Positions 12,235 through 24,651 of a DNA stretch of 64,000 nt are shown one piece after another. Origin of the DNA: Ooceraea biroi (Eukaryota; Arthropoda; Insecta; Hymenoptera; Formicidae); assembly GCF_003672135.1 (NCBI RefSeq), contig NC_039514.1, forward strand, positions 8,793,787 through 8,857,786, written 5' to 3'. Under the pieces are notes generated by a model, which saw only the letters and a program-made list of their open reading frames with translations, searched no databases and had not been told where the DNA came from. The position numbers were made by a program, and so were the translations under genes. Numbering within the stretch: position 1 is the first letter of the stretch; each line of letters begins with the position of its first letter.

Positions 12235-15090
12235 CACAGTGCAAACAAATCGTAAAAATCATCATTGTTACTCAGAATCAGGTGGAGGCTGTCAGTAGTC
12301 GGCTGTAAGTCAATCCGAGGACCAAGGGCTCAGCGACAATGAGCGAACGGTATTCGAGTAATTTCGCATGAATAACGTCACAAGTAAGCACCTGCCGACT
12401 GCTGATTCACACTTCTCATTGTGCAGTCGACCGAATATGTATCCGCAGCTTAGTAATCGCAATGACTTTTAATATGCAATTTTTAATTGTGACTCGATGA
12501 TACGAGGTCCGTGCCAGAAATAGAACTGCAAAGGTCGACGCTTTTACACCCGGCATTATATTCTTACGACAGCTGATCTTGGAAAAAAAAACGTAATGAT
12601 CGGAAATTTCGAGTGTATCGAAAGCAAACAAACCGATTAATCGAGCCACATGTTAACGGCAGGAGAATCACTATTTTTCTTCCCGATGGCCGGCCAAACT
12701 GAAAAAATTCGACGATGTTTAAGGAGCAAACATCTCATGTGCGTCATTTGCGTGAAACATCGTGAACCGTACGCAATCGAGTTGAATGTTAGACAGAAGA
12801 TACAATTGTAATTGGAATGCAAAGAGTGCGCGGTACGCGCACGATCGTAATTGAAACGCGACGAAACGGCCGGAGCTTATATCTTCCATCGCCGTCCATC
12901 GCGCGCTAATTTCTTTCTCTAAAATGCGGAAAGCAAGGCGTCTTCGCGGCGCCTCGGCACGCAAATATAAAAGCTAAGAAATCCACGCCTGGTCCCGATG
13001 TAAAACTGGTTTTATCACGACGCTACCGATAAGAAACTGCGACACGCATATGTGGGCCAAGAAATGATAGTGGTGGAGGTCAAGGGTCCCCTCGGTGTAC
13101 CTGGACGCCATGTGCTCAAGGAGAATGCAAGAATTCGAATATATCGTTCCCAAGGTGGAGCGATGCTCCACTTTCGTGTCACAGTTTTGCACAGTTAAGA
13201 ACATTGCTAAATCGCGTGCCACCATATACGACTGCAGATTTAATCCCCAGACGAGATTAAACAAACATCTCGATTCGTAACACGAATCCCATGCAAATGA
13301 ATACGAGGGTGCAAAAGCGCTGTCAACCGACGATTTTTCTGCATATGAGATATCACCACTCGTTACGCGCTAGAATTAATTGTTTTTTCATCTCAAATGT
13401 CGATATTATCCCGACAAAATGATATTAATCTCTCCTTTACTTGTTAAAACGTGCACAAACACGGCAATCAAAATTTTTAATATCAAAAGATATAATATTA
13501 AAACAATTAAGAACCTACATTTGAGAGAAATATTAAAATGTTTGGTGCACGCGTTGAAAATGATTCTAAATATACATTATATATATATTATTAGAACTTA
13601 ATTGCGTATTCTGCGCTTTTTGTCGGTATGAATTAGTTTATTCCAGTACAATCCGGTTGAAAATCTTATTATAATTACCGCGTGTCCCGACCTGGCAAAA
13701 TATATGACGCAAAGTGACTGGCGAGAATCGCAATCCCGTTATTTCAGCTGATGTGTAAACTTTCACGTTCTTTCAAGCGCACTTTCCGTCAAATTTCACG
13801 TTCAATTGACAAAAAGGTCGAAACAACAGAAATGCATAACATTGTAATACAATAGAATATAAACATCACGGATAGCAAACAAGTCAGTTGCGTCAAGTGA
13901 CAATCATTTTTCATGTAACGACAAAAATGGAATTCATTTCTAACGTTTATCTGAAACGTTTGCGTGTATATATCGGAAAACGTGGCTTTACTTTAGAGAT
14001 TAATTATAGATACACTATGTGACATGTTATGATCGCAAATTTAATCGTGAGTCTGGAAACATTATTTTGACGCTCGCTAAAGTATTTTCAACTGCTCCAA
14101 CATCGCGTCACGTCAAGTGTTATCCCGATAGCACGTGCGATCCAGACGATTACGTAATGCATGATAAGTTACGTGATAACAATCAAGTTTGCCGAAAGCT
14201 GGAAAAAAGAAGATGAGATAATCGTAATATTTAAACAGACACGATGTCAAAAACGCGTAATATAAATGTCACTCAATTAATGAGTAAATTAAAGAGTATA
14301 CATTCTAATTCAAATAGAGCAAGATAGATAGAGCAACATAGGTGCGATGACTTCATCAAAATTGTGTTTTCGCGAGTAAAACTGGTTAAAACAAGTATCG
14401 AGAGTTAGTATCGGAAAGCAACATGCTTTCCGTTTTGCGTTTTAGCCAAAAGGATGAGTTAATGATAAAACATCTTTGCAGAAAAAATTCTGAGAAATTT
14501 ATCTCGAATAATTAGTAAATAAAAAAATGAGAGATTGTTGTGGTAATATTAACTTCAAGATAAATCAATTCCATAATCTGCCAACAAAATATTATGGTAG
14601 AAGTAGGTAAAACATTGGGGAACTTGCATATTGAAGCAAATTATACAAGTATCTTAACTTCACATGTCATGCAATATCTGTTACCTATCAAATGCGAAGA
14701 AAATGTTTCATAAATAGATTATAAGATAATGGCTTTATATCAAAATGTCTACCAACTTTAAAATATAATTAAAAAATCCTATTTCTATTCTAAAAAAAAG
14801 GCGTATTAATTAATATTCTAAAAAAGGCGTGTTAACATCGTGAAGTTCTTTTTTATCGAATATTGAGGCCTCTTTTCCGCGACGCTGATTGGTTCTCTCG
14901 CTTGGTTCGAACTTCGTGTGACTTGAACTTCGTGTTGCGAATGTCAGAATGTCATAGTGGCTGTCAGTGCGGTTATATTAATTTATTATTTCTTAGGAAC
15001 GTGAAAATGGCAGCTGTCAATTCTGTCAAATTTGTATTGATGAAACATGATGAAATAAATAACACCTTTAACGCCTTTTTTAGAATAGGG
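12235..15090. other. Intergenic, no gene seen
   Basis: Mostly AT-rich DNA. A 96-residue open frame on the minus strand at 12974-13264 and short plus-strand frames show no family features. At 14.79-14.84 kb a ~30-bp word ending AAAAGGCGTRTTAA is repeated twice. Confidence 0.45.
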
Positions 15091-15327
15091 CTACGGGCTA
15101 GAACTGTTTCATTTCCGAGTTTACGGTATTTTCAATAGCAGAGACCTCTAGGCAATATAAAAAATAATGATTTCAACAACTCAGAACTTCTCGGAAAAGA
15201 AAAAATTTCTACGGACTAGAACTTTTTCATTTCCGAGTTTACGGTATTTTCAATAGCAGAGAACTCTAGGCAATATACCAATTAATAATATAAACATCTC
15301 AGAACTCCTCGGAAAAAGAAAAAAATT
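15091..15327 (+). repeat. Two-unit tandem repeat, 118-bp period
   Basis: The word CTACGGRCTAGAACT starts at 15091 and again at 15209. The two units stay similar through TTTCATTTCCGAGTTTACGG, TTTTCAATAGCAGAGA and the closing CTCGGAAAA tract. Divergence is largest in the middle. No coding role is evident. Confidence 0.85.
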
Positions 15328-17114
15328 GTTTAATAGATGAATATTATTATTCGAAAACATTAACATTGAAAAATAAAATAGCGCGCGCCTGTGTTGTACT
15401 AGTGATTGTAAAAAAAGTATTGTAAAAATGACTCCAGCATCAAATTATTTTGACGATTATAATGTGATTAATCAATTTCTCGATAGTTTCAAAACTGATC
15501 TACATGATGGACAACTAGTGTCCACGATACAATTGTCTCTCGAGGTTTTAGAAAACTCGCGACGCATTTCCGATCGCGCAAATCGGGCGGAAGGATCTCT
15601 CGTGATCCGCCGTGAGGATTGAAGTCCCCGGGTGAGGATTTCCTATGCGATAAGTTGCGTAACCCCAATTTATGCACGCTTCGATGCCACGTGGACGAGG
15701 AAAATCTGTGCGGAGCGATCGGCCAATCGGCGGAACTTGTCACTTTTACCGGGCGTGACGTAACGCGTTTCGTGTTATCACCCGAGCGGAAGTATTATGG
15801 TTAATACCGGAAATTCATCCTCGTAAATTTCCCTGATACATACTCTATCGCTATTGTGAACGCAGTTGATGCCGTGAACGCAGCGATCACGACAAACAAC
15901 ATGCGACACTATAATGAACTGGTCTGATAATATCACAGCGTATGATGATTTAGTATTGTATTTAGTATTGTAATAATATGAAAATTATTATGTTTGCACT
16001 AAAAGAATTCGTTATAGCCGAGCATGATTGTAATGCATTGCCGTCATTGCGTCTGCGAGCCGCGTTAGGAATATTCATATGCTGAAACAAATATTCATAC
16101 ATGGAAATTTTTATCGCGGCAGGAAAGTGTACCAATTATACAAAGTCTCAAGTTTATTATTAAACAAATATTAGTGCAAATGTTACTTGAATAATTAACC
16201 AGATTTGTCACAGCGGAACGGATTGTTCGCGGAAATGCAAAGATACATGGAGGAAATATTCTGGATCAAGGAATCGATTCATATAGCAGTTTAATGCACT
16301 CATCGTCGTCACGCACTTGCACCGAACGTGTAAACAGGTACATGCAAAAATTTTTATCTATCATACGTGCATTGTCGCTAATCCGTGTGCATGGTGCGTA
16401 TACGTACACGTCTCGCGTGCGTCGAGAAAAATTGTCGGATCATTACGAATAAATATGGATCGCGATGACTCAGGGAGGCGTCGATGAACATTAAAGACAT
16501 CGAGACGAGGACGATGATCATTCCGCTCTTTCCGCAGAAGAAAAGCCAGGAATTCGTAATTAAATTATGTCCAGTTGACTGACGTTCTCGCGGTAATATT
16601 CCTGTTTCCATCACGAAATTTTCCACTGAAAGAGGCAAGTTCGGCTCCTAATAATTATACAAACAACGCTTGCGCAATGATTAACGACATAATGACTTAT
16701 CCACGCAGAAAGTGTCGCAACGACCGGCGTCCATGAATGGAAGGAAAGAGCGGAATTTTCTCTCATTCGCGCGTCGCGTGTTAACAACGGATACCAAGAA
16801 GAATAATGTTTTCCGATGCCTTCTACCTGGTTTTCTTCTCGCGAGGCGGTTTGCACCGGTTGAAAGCAGATCTTTCTATTATTCACGAAATCAGACATTT
16901 GACAGCACTTTGAAGTCAACGCCATTAAATCGTACCGAAATATCGAGTTTTAATCTTAACATATTTTTGCAGGCAGTTAATAAAATTAGATACAAGCAGT
17001 GTTCGCGGGTGGCGGAATAAATCAGAAATCGATTAATCGAGCGCCGAGGAATTGTGCGTGATTTGATTTTCACCTTGAGGTCGCAAAAAGTGCCAAACGG
17101 AGCTGCGACAGACG
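15328..17114. other. Intergenic, one weak open frame
   Basis: The only notable feature is a 64-codon ATG frame at 15428-15622 beginning MTPASNYFDDYNVINQFLDS. It has a protein-like start but no recognisable domain or splice support, so I do not call it a gene. The remainder shows nothing. Confidence 0.4.
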
Positions 17115-17926
17115 CACCCACAGAAAAGATTTCTGAACTTAATGCTATTACTCTTTAATCTATCATAAAATAAGATCGCTATAGCGACAATCATATTTAT
17201 TATTCAAAAGAAGCATATTTTAATCTTGAATAGAAAATTCGAAAATCTAGATTCAAATAATCTTCGTGCTATCTCATTCATTTTCTCAGAAGGATTTAGA
17301 TACAAATTTGTAGCAAGTTCAAAATATTCTTGATTTCACAATATTGTGAGATCTAAAAGACATCTTATTCTATTCTTCTAAGAGAATTTGTAGAATCTGC
17401 ACAAAACGGCCAATATTTCTGTGTTGCAATCGAAAATCGGGAAAGTGTTTCTGTTATTTACAATGAATAAGTGCAAAAGATATGGAAATGTCTTATCTCG
17501 AATCTTATTTCTCAAGTAAGTATATTGTATATACTTACTTACATTGCACTTATTCATTGTAAATAACAGAAACACTTTCCCGATTTTCGATTGCAACACA
17601 GAAATATTGGCCGTTTTATCCGAATAAAGGACGGCGCCGAGTCGACGAGCGACTGTGAGAAAATGACGCGTCAACATCGACAAAGCCCACTATAAAGTGG
17701 CGCTAATATCAAATTATTCTACATACAAGAATATATAAGGATAAATTTGTACATGTTACTCTTGTCTGAAGACAGTAAGACAATCTTATTTAATTCGAGA
17801 GAGAAGAATCGAAATTACTGATTTAAATTAAAAATTGTTTTATTTTCATATTTTTTATACTTGTAATACGATTAAATTAGTCAAGAATATTTTTCGTCTC
17901 GTTATCAGAAATCCTTTCTGAGGGTG
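17115..17926 (-). mobile_element. 812-bp CACCC MITE, copy F
   Basis: A complete 812-bp copy, CACCCACAG at 17115 to GAGGGTG at 17920-17926, flanked by CG on both sides (17113-17114 and 17927-17928). Confidence 0.92.
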
Positions 17927-18737
17927 CGTGTGCGAATCTGTATGACACTTCACTGCGCACGTATATCACACGCTCACCCGTACGCATAATAATAAAGAAC
18001 AGTACTCGGTATATATATTCTTAGTCCGAGGTGTAATGTAATGAATTCGTCGCGGATACGTGAACCTTGGCCGATATGGAGAGTGGAGTTGCCGATAACA
18101 TGTTGTATAATTTCGGTAAGTCTCACAGTCCATACTTAACGAATCAACTGGCCTTAAAGCTTAATTATCCGTTATGCCAGATTGATAAGTAATACTAATC
18201 TATAAATAAACCTCCACGCGCACTTATATTTTCCTCTCTCGCAGCGCTCTTGCATTAATCGTTATAAAAAATAATTAGGCCTTTCTTGAGTAAGTACGAA
18301 GAAATTTTTGCGACGTCCCGGAAACTTATCAGCTTAAAGTATTGTGATTAAAGTACGATCCCTAAAGATAGCGCGAGCACGCGCGCGATGAGTTAAGGTC
18401 CTTTCGAACAGCCGTAAAATGTACTTGACCGACTACTCTATTTGCGTCCTCCCGTGCATCAGATACGTGATGATTCTTCTATATACTTTCTGGAGCGCGT
18501 GACAAAGCAGCACGGTGACAAACAAGACCCTAAATTACCATCAACCGGGATTTTTCTTCTTTTATGATTTTTATCGGACGACACTTGCAAACACGACATA
18601 ACATCGTGCCGCAGATCGTAGGGAAAGAGAAATTTATCAACGAAATTTATAGCGTTTATCATGCTTGTGCAAAAAAAAACGGAAAGTAATCTGCGTCCTG
18701 CTTTCTGCATTCGTCGTCAGCGTCAAAATGGATCACG
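17927..18737. other. Intergenic spacer between MITE copies F and G, no gene seen
   Basis: An 0.8-kb unique spacer between two same-orientation copies. No coding or repeat feature was found. Confidence 0.45.
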
Positions 18738-19549
18738 CACCCACAGAAAAGATTTCTGGACTTAATGCTATTACTCTTTAATCCATCATAAAATAAGATC
18801 GCTATAGCGACAATCATATTTATTATTAAAAAGAAGCATATTTTAATCTTGAATAGAAAATTCGAAAATCTAGATTCAAATAATCTTGGTGCTATCTCAT
18901 TCATTTTCTCAGAAGGATTTAGATACAAATTTCTAGCAAGTTCAAAATATTTTTGATTTCAGAATATTGTGAGATCTAAAAGACATCTTATTCTATTCTT
19001 CTAAGAGAATTTGTAGAATCTGCACAAAACGGCCAATATTTCTGTGTTGCAATCGAAAATCGGGAAAGTGTTTCTGTTATTTACAATGAATAAGTGCAAA
19101 AGATATGGAAATGTCTTATCTCGAATCTTATTTCTCAAGTAAGTATATTGTATATACTTACTTACATTGCACTTATTCATTGTAAATAACAGAAACACTT
19201 TCCCGATTTTCGATTGCAACACAGAAATATTGGCCGTTTTATCCGAATAAAGGACGGCGCCGAGTCGACGAGCGACTGTGAGAAAATGACGCGTCGACAT
19301 CGACAAAGCCCACTATAAAGTGGCGCTAATATCAAATTATTCTACATACAAGAATATATAAGCATAAATTTGTACATGTTACTCTTGTCTGAAGACAGTA
19401 AGACAATCTTATTTAATTCGAGAGAGAAGAATCGAAATTACTGATTTAAATTAAAAATTGTTTTATTTTCATATTTTTTATACTTGTAATACGATTAAAT
19501 TAGTCAAGAATATTTTTCGTCTTGTTATCAGAAATCCTTTCTGAGGGTG
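18738..19549 (-). mobile_element. 812-bp CACCC MITE, copy G
   Basis: A complete 812-bp copy, CACCCACAG at 18738 to GAGGGTG at 19543-19549, flanked by CG (18736-18737 and 19550-19551). It is the last copy; none appears in the remaining 44 kb. Confidence 0.92.
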
Positions 19550-20488
19550 CGCGTGCACATTGCACACTTAACGAAACTCAGGGGATGTGTTAAGAGAAGA
19601 ATCCGAAAAATTCAGAGAAGGATATTTGAGCTGTTGTGGAACATCTGCATTCAATATTCGTGTGATCGCGTTTAAAAATTGATACATACGTCGCTCGTAA
19701 GGAGATTGACTAATTGATTGACCCTGTCCACTTTCCGTGACTGTAAATATGCTCACGGACACAGGTGGACTTGCCCAAGCCGGATTCCGAATCAGCCTGG
19801 CGTAACGAGGAAATTATTAAAACTGTCTAAAAAAATTTATAATAGCCAGTAATAAAATGCTTTAATGCAACGTAACGATTGCGCGATCTTTATATTAGAA
19901 TTTGGTTATTCCCGTCTCATGATAATATTTTTATTTTCAATCCAATATTTTTTCCTGCTTTCTCGCAGAATAAAGACTTTATCTTGCCTCGCGCAGATCT
20001 GTTTGCTAAGTTATTGCAATAAATAATATATCTCTCGTGTGCGCACAGTTTTACGTAAGAACGAATTATTTCAATAACTCAAACGGGAGATCACTTAACG
20101 ATTTTAGCATATCTTTAAAATGCTAATAAATTACATTGTAATTATTTCGTTCAATTAACGTCACCGTTGTCACTTTTACGTGTACAAAAATTACGAGTCA
20201 CCCGGCGTCGTCAACTTACAAGCGTCGACGCAATCAGCGGACAGCTTAATACCTGCTGACGGTGTGACGTCATCTCTAATATATCTGACAGAATGCAATT
20301 TGTGGCATTGACTAAACAGACAACTGCCAACTGACAACTTAATGTCGCTCTCATTTTAGTCATTATTGTATGCACGATATACAACAGATTTGTAGTACGG
20401 TTTCTATCGCAAATAGCGATGAAAAAACATTGGCACGGTTTCAGGAATCTGGAAGTCTGGAATTTTCTTCTTGAGAAAACTCATTAGG
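19550..20488. other. Intergenic, no gene seen
   Basis: AT-rich DNA with no convincing open frame, ending at the weak exon candidates near 20.5 kb. Confidence 0.4.
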
Positions 20489-20863
20489 ATGTCTCCAGAT
20501 GAGGCTGCGCTCGCATCGCGACGTGAGGTAATAAGTGTTCACGAGGAATACGTGCACATATATACGCCAGTCCACGATTTTATCGTGACCGTTCGCGCTT
20601 TTCCACGTCACCTGAGGTTATTGTTCCCCGTCTATACAAAATGCAGCATTGCCATTCGATGGGAGAAGACGAGCCAAGCCGCGGTTACGTAATGCAGTCG
20701 CACGCGGACGCCACGAGCATCGGCAAAACGATATTATTTCGCAAAAGTACGTCGCGCAGAAGCATCGACATGACACGCTTTTCAGCACACGCCCTGCCGC
20801 GCGGTGACGCCCGACGTCTTCTGGGAAGACTTCCATCGGCTACGGTTCGACAATTTCGACGAG
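20489..20863 (+). CDS. Candidate pair of small exons, unknown protein
   Basis: Two short segments can be joined in frame. The first (20489-20527) runs from an ATG, MSPDEAALASRRE, to a donor GAG|GTAATA. The second (20786-20863) follows a pyrimidine-rich acceptor (CTTTTCAG|CACACG) and ends at GAG|GTAGTT, encoding HTPCRAVTPDVFWEDFHRLR and a little more. Both junctions are phase 0 and the acidic/aromatic second peptide looks protein-like. Another frame across the region is also open for 150 codons, so coding bias is not decisive. No family recognised and no further exon linked. Confidence 0.22.
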
Positions 20864-21179
20864 GTAGTTGCTCGAGAAAGTTTTCCTTTCAGATTAACTT
20901 TCTTATTCGTAATAAACAAATTAGGACGCAATTCTTTGCGTTATTGTGGTTTTCCATATTTCTTCTTCCATCGAAAGATTATACCGACACACAAATTTTG
21001 TCTGCGCTCATATATGGTCATCATAACTCATGCAATTATTTCCCAAACATTGTAGATACTTTGCGATGGGTAAAAGATATATTAAAACATTAAATTTAAC
21101 ATTTAACATCTTTTTTTTAATTATTGTCCTTTGGCAGTGTCTCTTATTTAAAATATTTTTATTTATTTAAAACATATAG

Positions 21180-22087
21180 AGGAGAATCCCCTATTATAAG
21201 ATATGCTCCTAATATGAGATAATGGGGTTTCTGCTAAACTAGTGAGTACCATCTGTTAATTCCACCATAAACTTATTACTCTTGGTGTAAAATATATTTA
21301 GTGAAAAATTCATTGTTCGTTATTGCGTTTAGCCTTTGCAAGAAAAGGTTTGTGAAATTGTGAACATGTCAAAGTAACTTGAGGTTAGTCTTTAAACCTT
21401 GTTTATTATATAATAAAGAAATAGTTGGCAATAAATTCAGTATGCACTGATAGAGTAGAATCGTAGTAACAGGAAAATACGCGATTTGTTGAATTGCTTA
21501 ATTGTAGAGATTAGATTTCATGATCGCGGAACCGCTAGGCGTGTGGCTCGTATAATGAGATATTCAGGGTACTCTTAATATGAGATAATTATTGCTCGAA
21601 TATGAAGAGTATGTAGTGTAATAAAAAGAAAGAAAATACTACTTAAGGTTAAAGAAAAGTTAATACGAATTTATATTACGAATTTTTGTGTATTTAATTT
21701 TTATAGAATCTGACTATGGAGATTAGAGAAACGAGGATGCGTCGACAGTGGAATCGTAAAGATTTGGCGAAGGCTGTGGCAGCAGTATTTTTATAAAACT
21801 ATCTAATAAAGTTTTTTAATTGCAATACTAATGTATTTTGCACTTTTAACACCGATTTCTCGAGGTATCTTATATTAGGAGCACACTTTCTCGATCCTGC
21901 GTAAAGCTCTTTTTTCAAATTTTTTTAATTTTCAGAAAAAATAATAATAAATTAGATTTTTCATTTGACCAACCTAAAGCTTATTAAATTCTCTTCAAGA
22001 TAACGTATTAAATTTTTCAATTCTGCCTATAGATTTTCTTACATTCGGCAAAATCGATATGGTATCTCATAATCGGGGACTTTCCTC
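21180..22087 (+). mobile_element. Pogo-like TA-flanked element with degenerate inverted ends
   Basis: The ends GAGGAGAATCCCCTATTATA and, on the opposite strand, GAGGAAAGTCCCCGATTATG form imperfect terminal repeats of about 25-30 bp, with TA directly outside each. Interior copies of AATATGAGATAAT-like words echo the ends. An AT-rich direct repeat of ~25 bp flanks both sides (about 21150-21176 and 22098-22122). A short peptide at 21716-21796 resembles the start of a pogo/Tigger transposase, fitting a deleted Tc1/mariner-superfamily element. Confidence 0.65.
21716..21796 (+). pseudogene. Remnant N-terminus of a pogo/Tigger-like transposase
   Basis: A 26-codon frame containing RMRRQWNRKDLAKAVAAVF. 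Pogo, Tigger and jerky-type transposases commonly begin with a basic stretch, then a W-x(2,3)-L-x2-A(I/V)-x-A(V) helix that opens the pipsqueak-type helix-turn-helix, and this fits that pattern. The frame stops just after, so no catalytic domain is present. The match is from a short motif only; chance similarity is possible. Confidence 0.4.
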
Positions 22088-22142
22088 TATATTATAAATA
22101 TTTTTTATTTATTTAAAATATTTTTGCATATGACAGACTTAC

Positions 22143-22275
22143 CCGTGCACCCGGCTGCGCCGCTCGTTCATCACCGATTCCATCGTCTTCGTGGTAGAAC
22201 AGCACGCTCCATGTGCACTCCGTTTTGCTGATTGATGCGACAGTGTTTCGATCGTCCGAGCGCTCCTCTTGCCAT
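22143..22275 (-). CDS. Candidate internal exon, unknown protein
   Basis: On the minus strand a good acceptor (TTTTGTACAG) and a strong donor (GG|GTAAGT) bracket 133 bases. One frame reads as an acidic peptide beginning WQEERSDDRNTVASISKTEC. It stays open upstream into the flanking sequence. A second frame is also open, so coding status is uncertain, and no partner exon was found. Confidence 0.2.
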
Positions 22276-22845
22276 CTGTACAAAACGTGAGATGCGTCAG
22301 TGAAATTGCGTATACATCGCATCGTCGTTTTTAGTAGGAACGATCGAGTTTTGGATGGACATCTGGAAAACCTGAGGAAAAGCGCGGTCCGATTATATGC
22401 TCCGGACACGTCACACGCGTGACTCTTCGTCAGTCGCTGATAATGATTAGCCAACGGGCTTATTTGCGCGCGAAAGTGCATGTTGCCGATGATGCATATC
22501 GGCATCAGTAGTCGCGGAAGTGTTTGCCTAATTTCGCGCGAATGCAAATTCCGTCTTCGCGTTATCACTGTCATTACTTACTCGCCCGTGCGGCGAATTT
22601 ATTTCATTTTTTTTAAGTGACTTACTGACATCTGATGTTTACTCGACACTTGATATGATATAAGGATCAGAAGAGGACCATGGTTGAAACGTGTAATTTG
22701 GTGATTAATAATGATTGTGTATTAATAATTAATGATTGTAAATTTACAAAATTTTAATAGAATTTTATAAAAAATAATTAGTAAAATTTGCCAGATTGGT
22801 TGGTTAGAGGAATTTTCATTATTTAAGTACTCTGGCGGAATATAT

Positions 22846-23617
22846 CCCAGGCAGCACACATTGGTTTCAAAACCGTTTCATAAACGTTTTGCCGTAACGT
22901 TTCATAACCATTTTATTGAAACGTTTATTTGGGAGAAAAATGTCCAACGAAAAAACGTTAGGAGAAACGTTTCTTTTTCGGCAAAAAAACGTTTCAGAAA
23001 CCATCAGAAAAATATTTATCAATTCTATATATCAGTGCCCCAAAGATAGACAGAGTTAAGTCACATTTTTGTAAAAAACTAGATTTTTATATTTTATGAA
23101 TTACTCTCTCAATTTCGTGTAATGGAATCTCACTCTTTTGAAATACACTTCAAGTAATAGTGATCTCAAAAGTTTCAAAAGAAAAGAAGAAGAAAAGAGT
23201 ATGGGATCGGTTTTCCGGATGGTTATTTATAAGGTGATAACACAAATGTTACTTGCGAGAACGTCACGTCTGGCCTAGCCATCTATCGGTCGCTTGGTGA
23301 ATCAGAGGTGGGAATCACACACACTTGTGTTGATTTTTGTCTCTCGTTCCATAATCGAGTACATTGAAACGTATGATGTAAAAATAATTAATACTCGCAA
23401 AGTAAGTAGAAATTACTATTTTTTCTATATTAATTATATAATTTCAAATTAATTTAATAAAACACATTTTTCGTTTCTGTGGAAACGTGAAAAATACGTT
23501 TTTAAAATTTAGGTCTAAAAACGGTTTCTATTTAAACCGTTTCTTAAATGGTACTTTATGTTTCTTAGACATTAGATACGTCTAAGAAACATATATTAGG
23601 CTAACGTGCTGCCTGGG
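22846..23617. mobile_element. Motif-array element 1 (CCCAGGCAGCAC ends, AAACGTTT arrays)
   Basis: Perfect inverted ends CCCAGGCAGCAC and GTGCTGCCTGGG bound 772 bp, with ATAT directly outside each. Inside the left end (22860-23000) and the right end (23460-23600) are crowded variants of the palindromic word AAACGTTT. Between them lies a ~300-bp unit (about 23013-23314) that is homologous, in reverse orientation, to 52124-52424. No transposase frame was seen. The superfamily is unknown to me. Confidence 0.8.
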
Positions 23618-23828
23618 ATATCTAATAAATTATTTTGAGCTTATTTCATTTTTCTCGCTTTTCGAATTTTACGAAATTTTTTGTATCGGACAGTGTGATC
23701 GTAACGAACAATACACAACACGTTGTAGGATTTTCGTTTGTTTCGCTACTTGTTCAACTACCGCTATGTTTTATGATTTTTAAGGTTATATTGGCTGCAT
23801 CGGCCGGCAATAAAATTAACGAGCTTAC

Positions 23829-23857
23829 TTTAATCCCGCTTGTCGCCACGCCGACAT
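23829..23857 (-). pseudogene. Orphan inverted copy of the ATP synthase epsilon first exon
   Basis: On the minus strand an ATG at 23857 encodes MSAWRQAGL and runs into the same splice donor as the ATP synthase epsilon gene at 24652. The 29-base exon, about 10 bases upstream and the GTAAG donor are almost identical between the two places, but sequence beyond is unrelated. An additional in-frame ATG lies 30 bases upstream (23884-23886). I could not find a matching second exon on this strand, so a complete second gene is not supported. It may be a micro-duplication or a gene-converted remnant of a paralogue. Confidence 0.7.
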
Positions 23858-24651
23858 TTTTGCTGTTTTGTTCACCGCGACCGCCATGTTCTTTTGCGCG
23901 TATCGTGAGAAAGTCAAGCCGAATTTAATGATCTAATATATCATTCGTACTCGCGTCTTGCGTTTAACGCTATCAATGCTACTGATAGAACTGCTTAATT
24001 TCTGACAGATTAATATCGTATGACGTACCTTTGTGCGAAAAAATTGATTCGTTTTGGACGCGGACGCGATACACGGCACACGAAGTTCGCGACGCTCACG
24101 GAACTTTTGAATTATCGATACTGCGTATCGATCATTGCACATACGCGACTATCGATTCGAAGTCGCTTAAAGCGACATTTTCATTTCCAACCATAACCTA
24201 TCTTCTTTCTAACGGCTCATAATAAAGAGAGATGTTATGAAGTATCAATTTTATTATTTTTAATTGCATCCTTTCCGCAATTTTATTTAAGACAAAATAA
24301 TTATACGTTCGCTCTTCGCAAACGGAGGGAGCAAAGAGGTAAAGTGTACAGAGTGCAAAAGAGCAGATGTAACATTTGACATTCACATTTCTCTTTTTAT
24401 CAATGTTTAATAAAAATGTCATAAAATGTATTATATATTGTAAAAAATTACGAGCAATTCTGTAAGCTCGGGACCACGGAAAATCGCTGTTGTCTTAATT
24501 TAATCGATCATTCTTGTAAGTGACATCGTGCATACTCGCACTTGAGGCAAACGCGATCAACGGAGTGTCGTTCTGCCAGAGGCGGCGCTGTGGTTCCTTT
24601 CTCTTTAACCTTTCCGGGATTTTGTCGACACTTTTCTGAAAAACGGCAAAA
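23858..24651. other. Spacer between inverted epsilon exon copies; probable promoter of the epsilon gene
   Basis: No gene is seen. The right part should contain the promoter and 5' UTR of the ATP synthase epsilon gene; no TATA box is obvious. Confidence 0.35.

Noticed and set aside
12974..13264. A 96-residue minus-strand frame
   Set aside because: No recognisable motif, no splice signals that link it to other exons, and overlapping plus-strand frames of similar length.
15428..15622. A 64-codon frame beginning MTPASNYFDDYN
   Set aside because: It has a protein-like start but drifts into random-looking sequence, and there is no family match or splice support.
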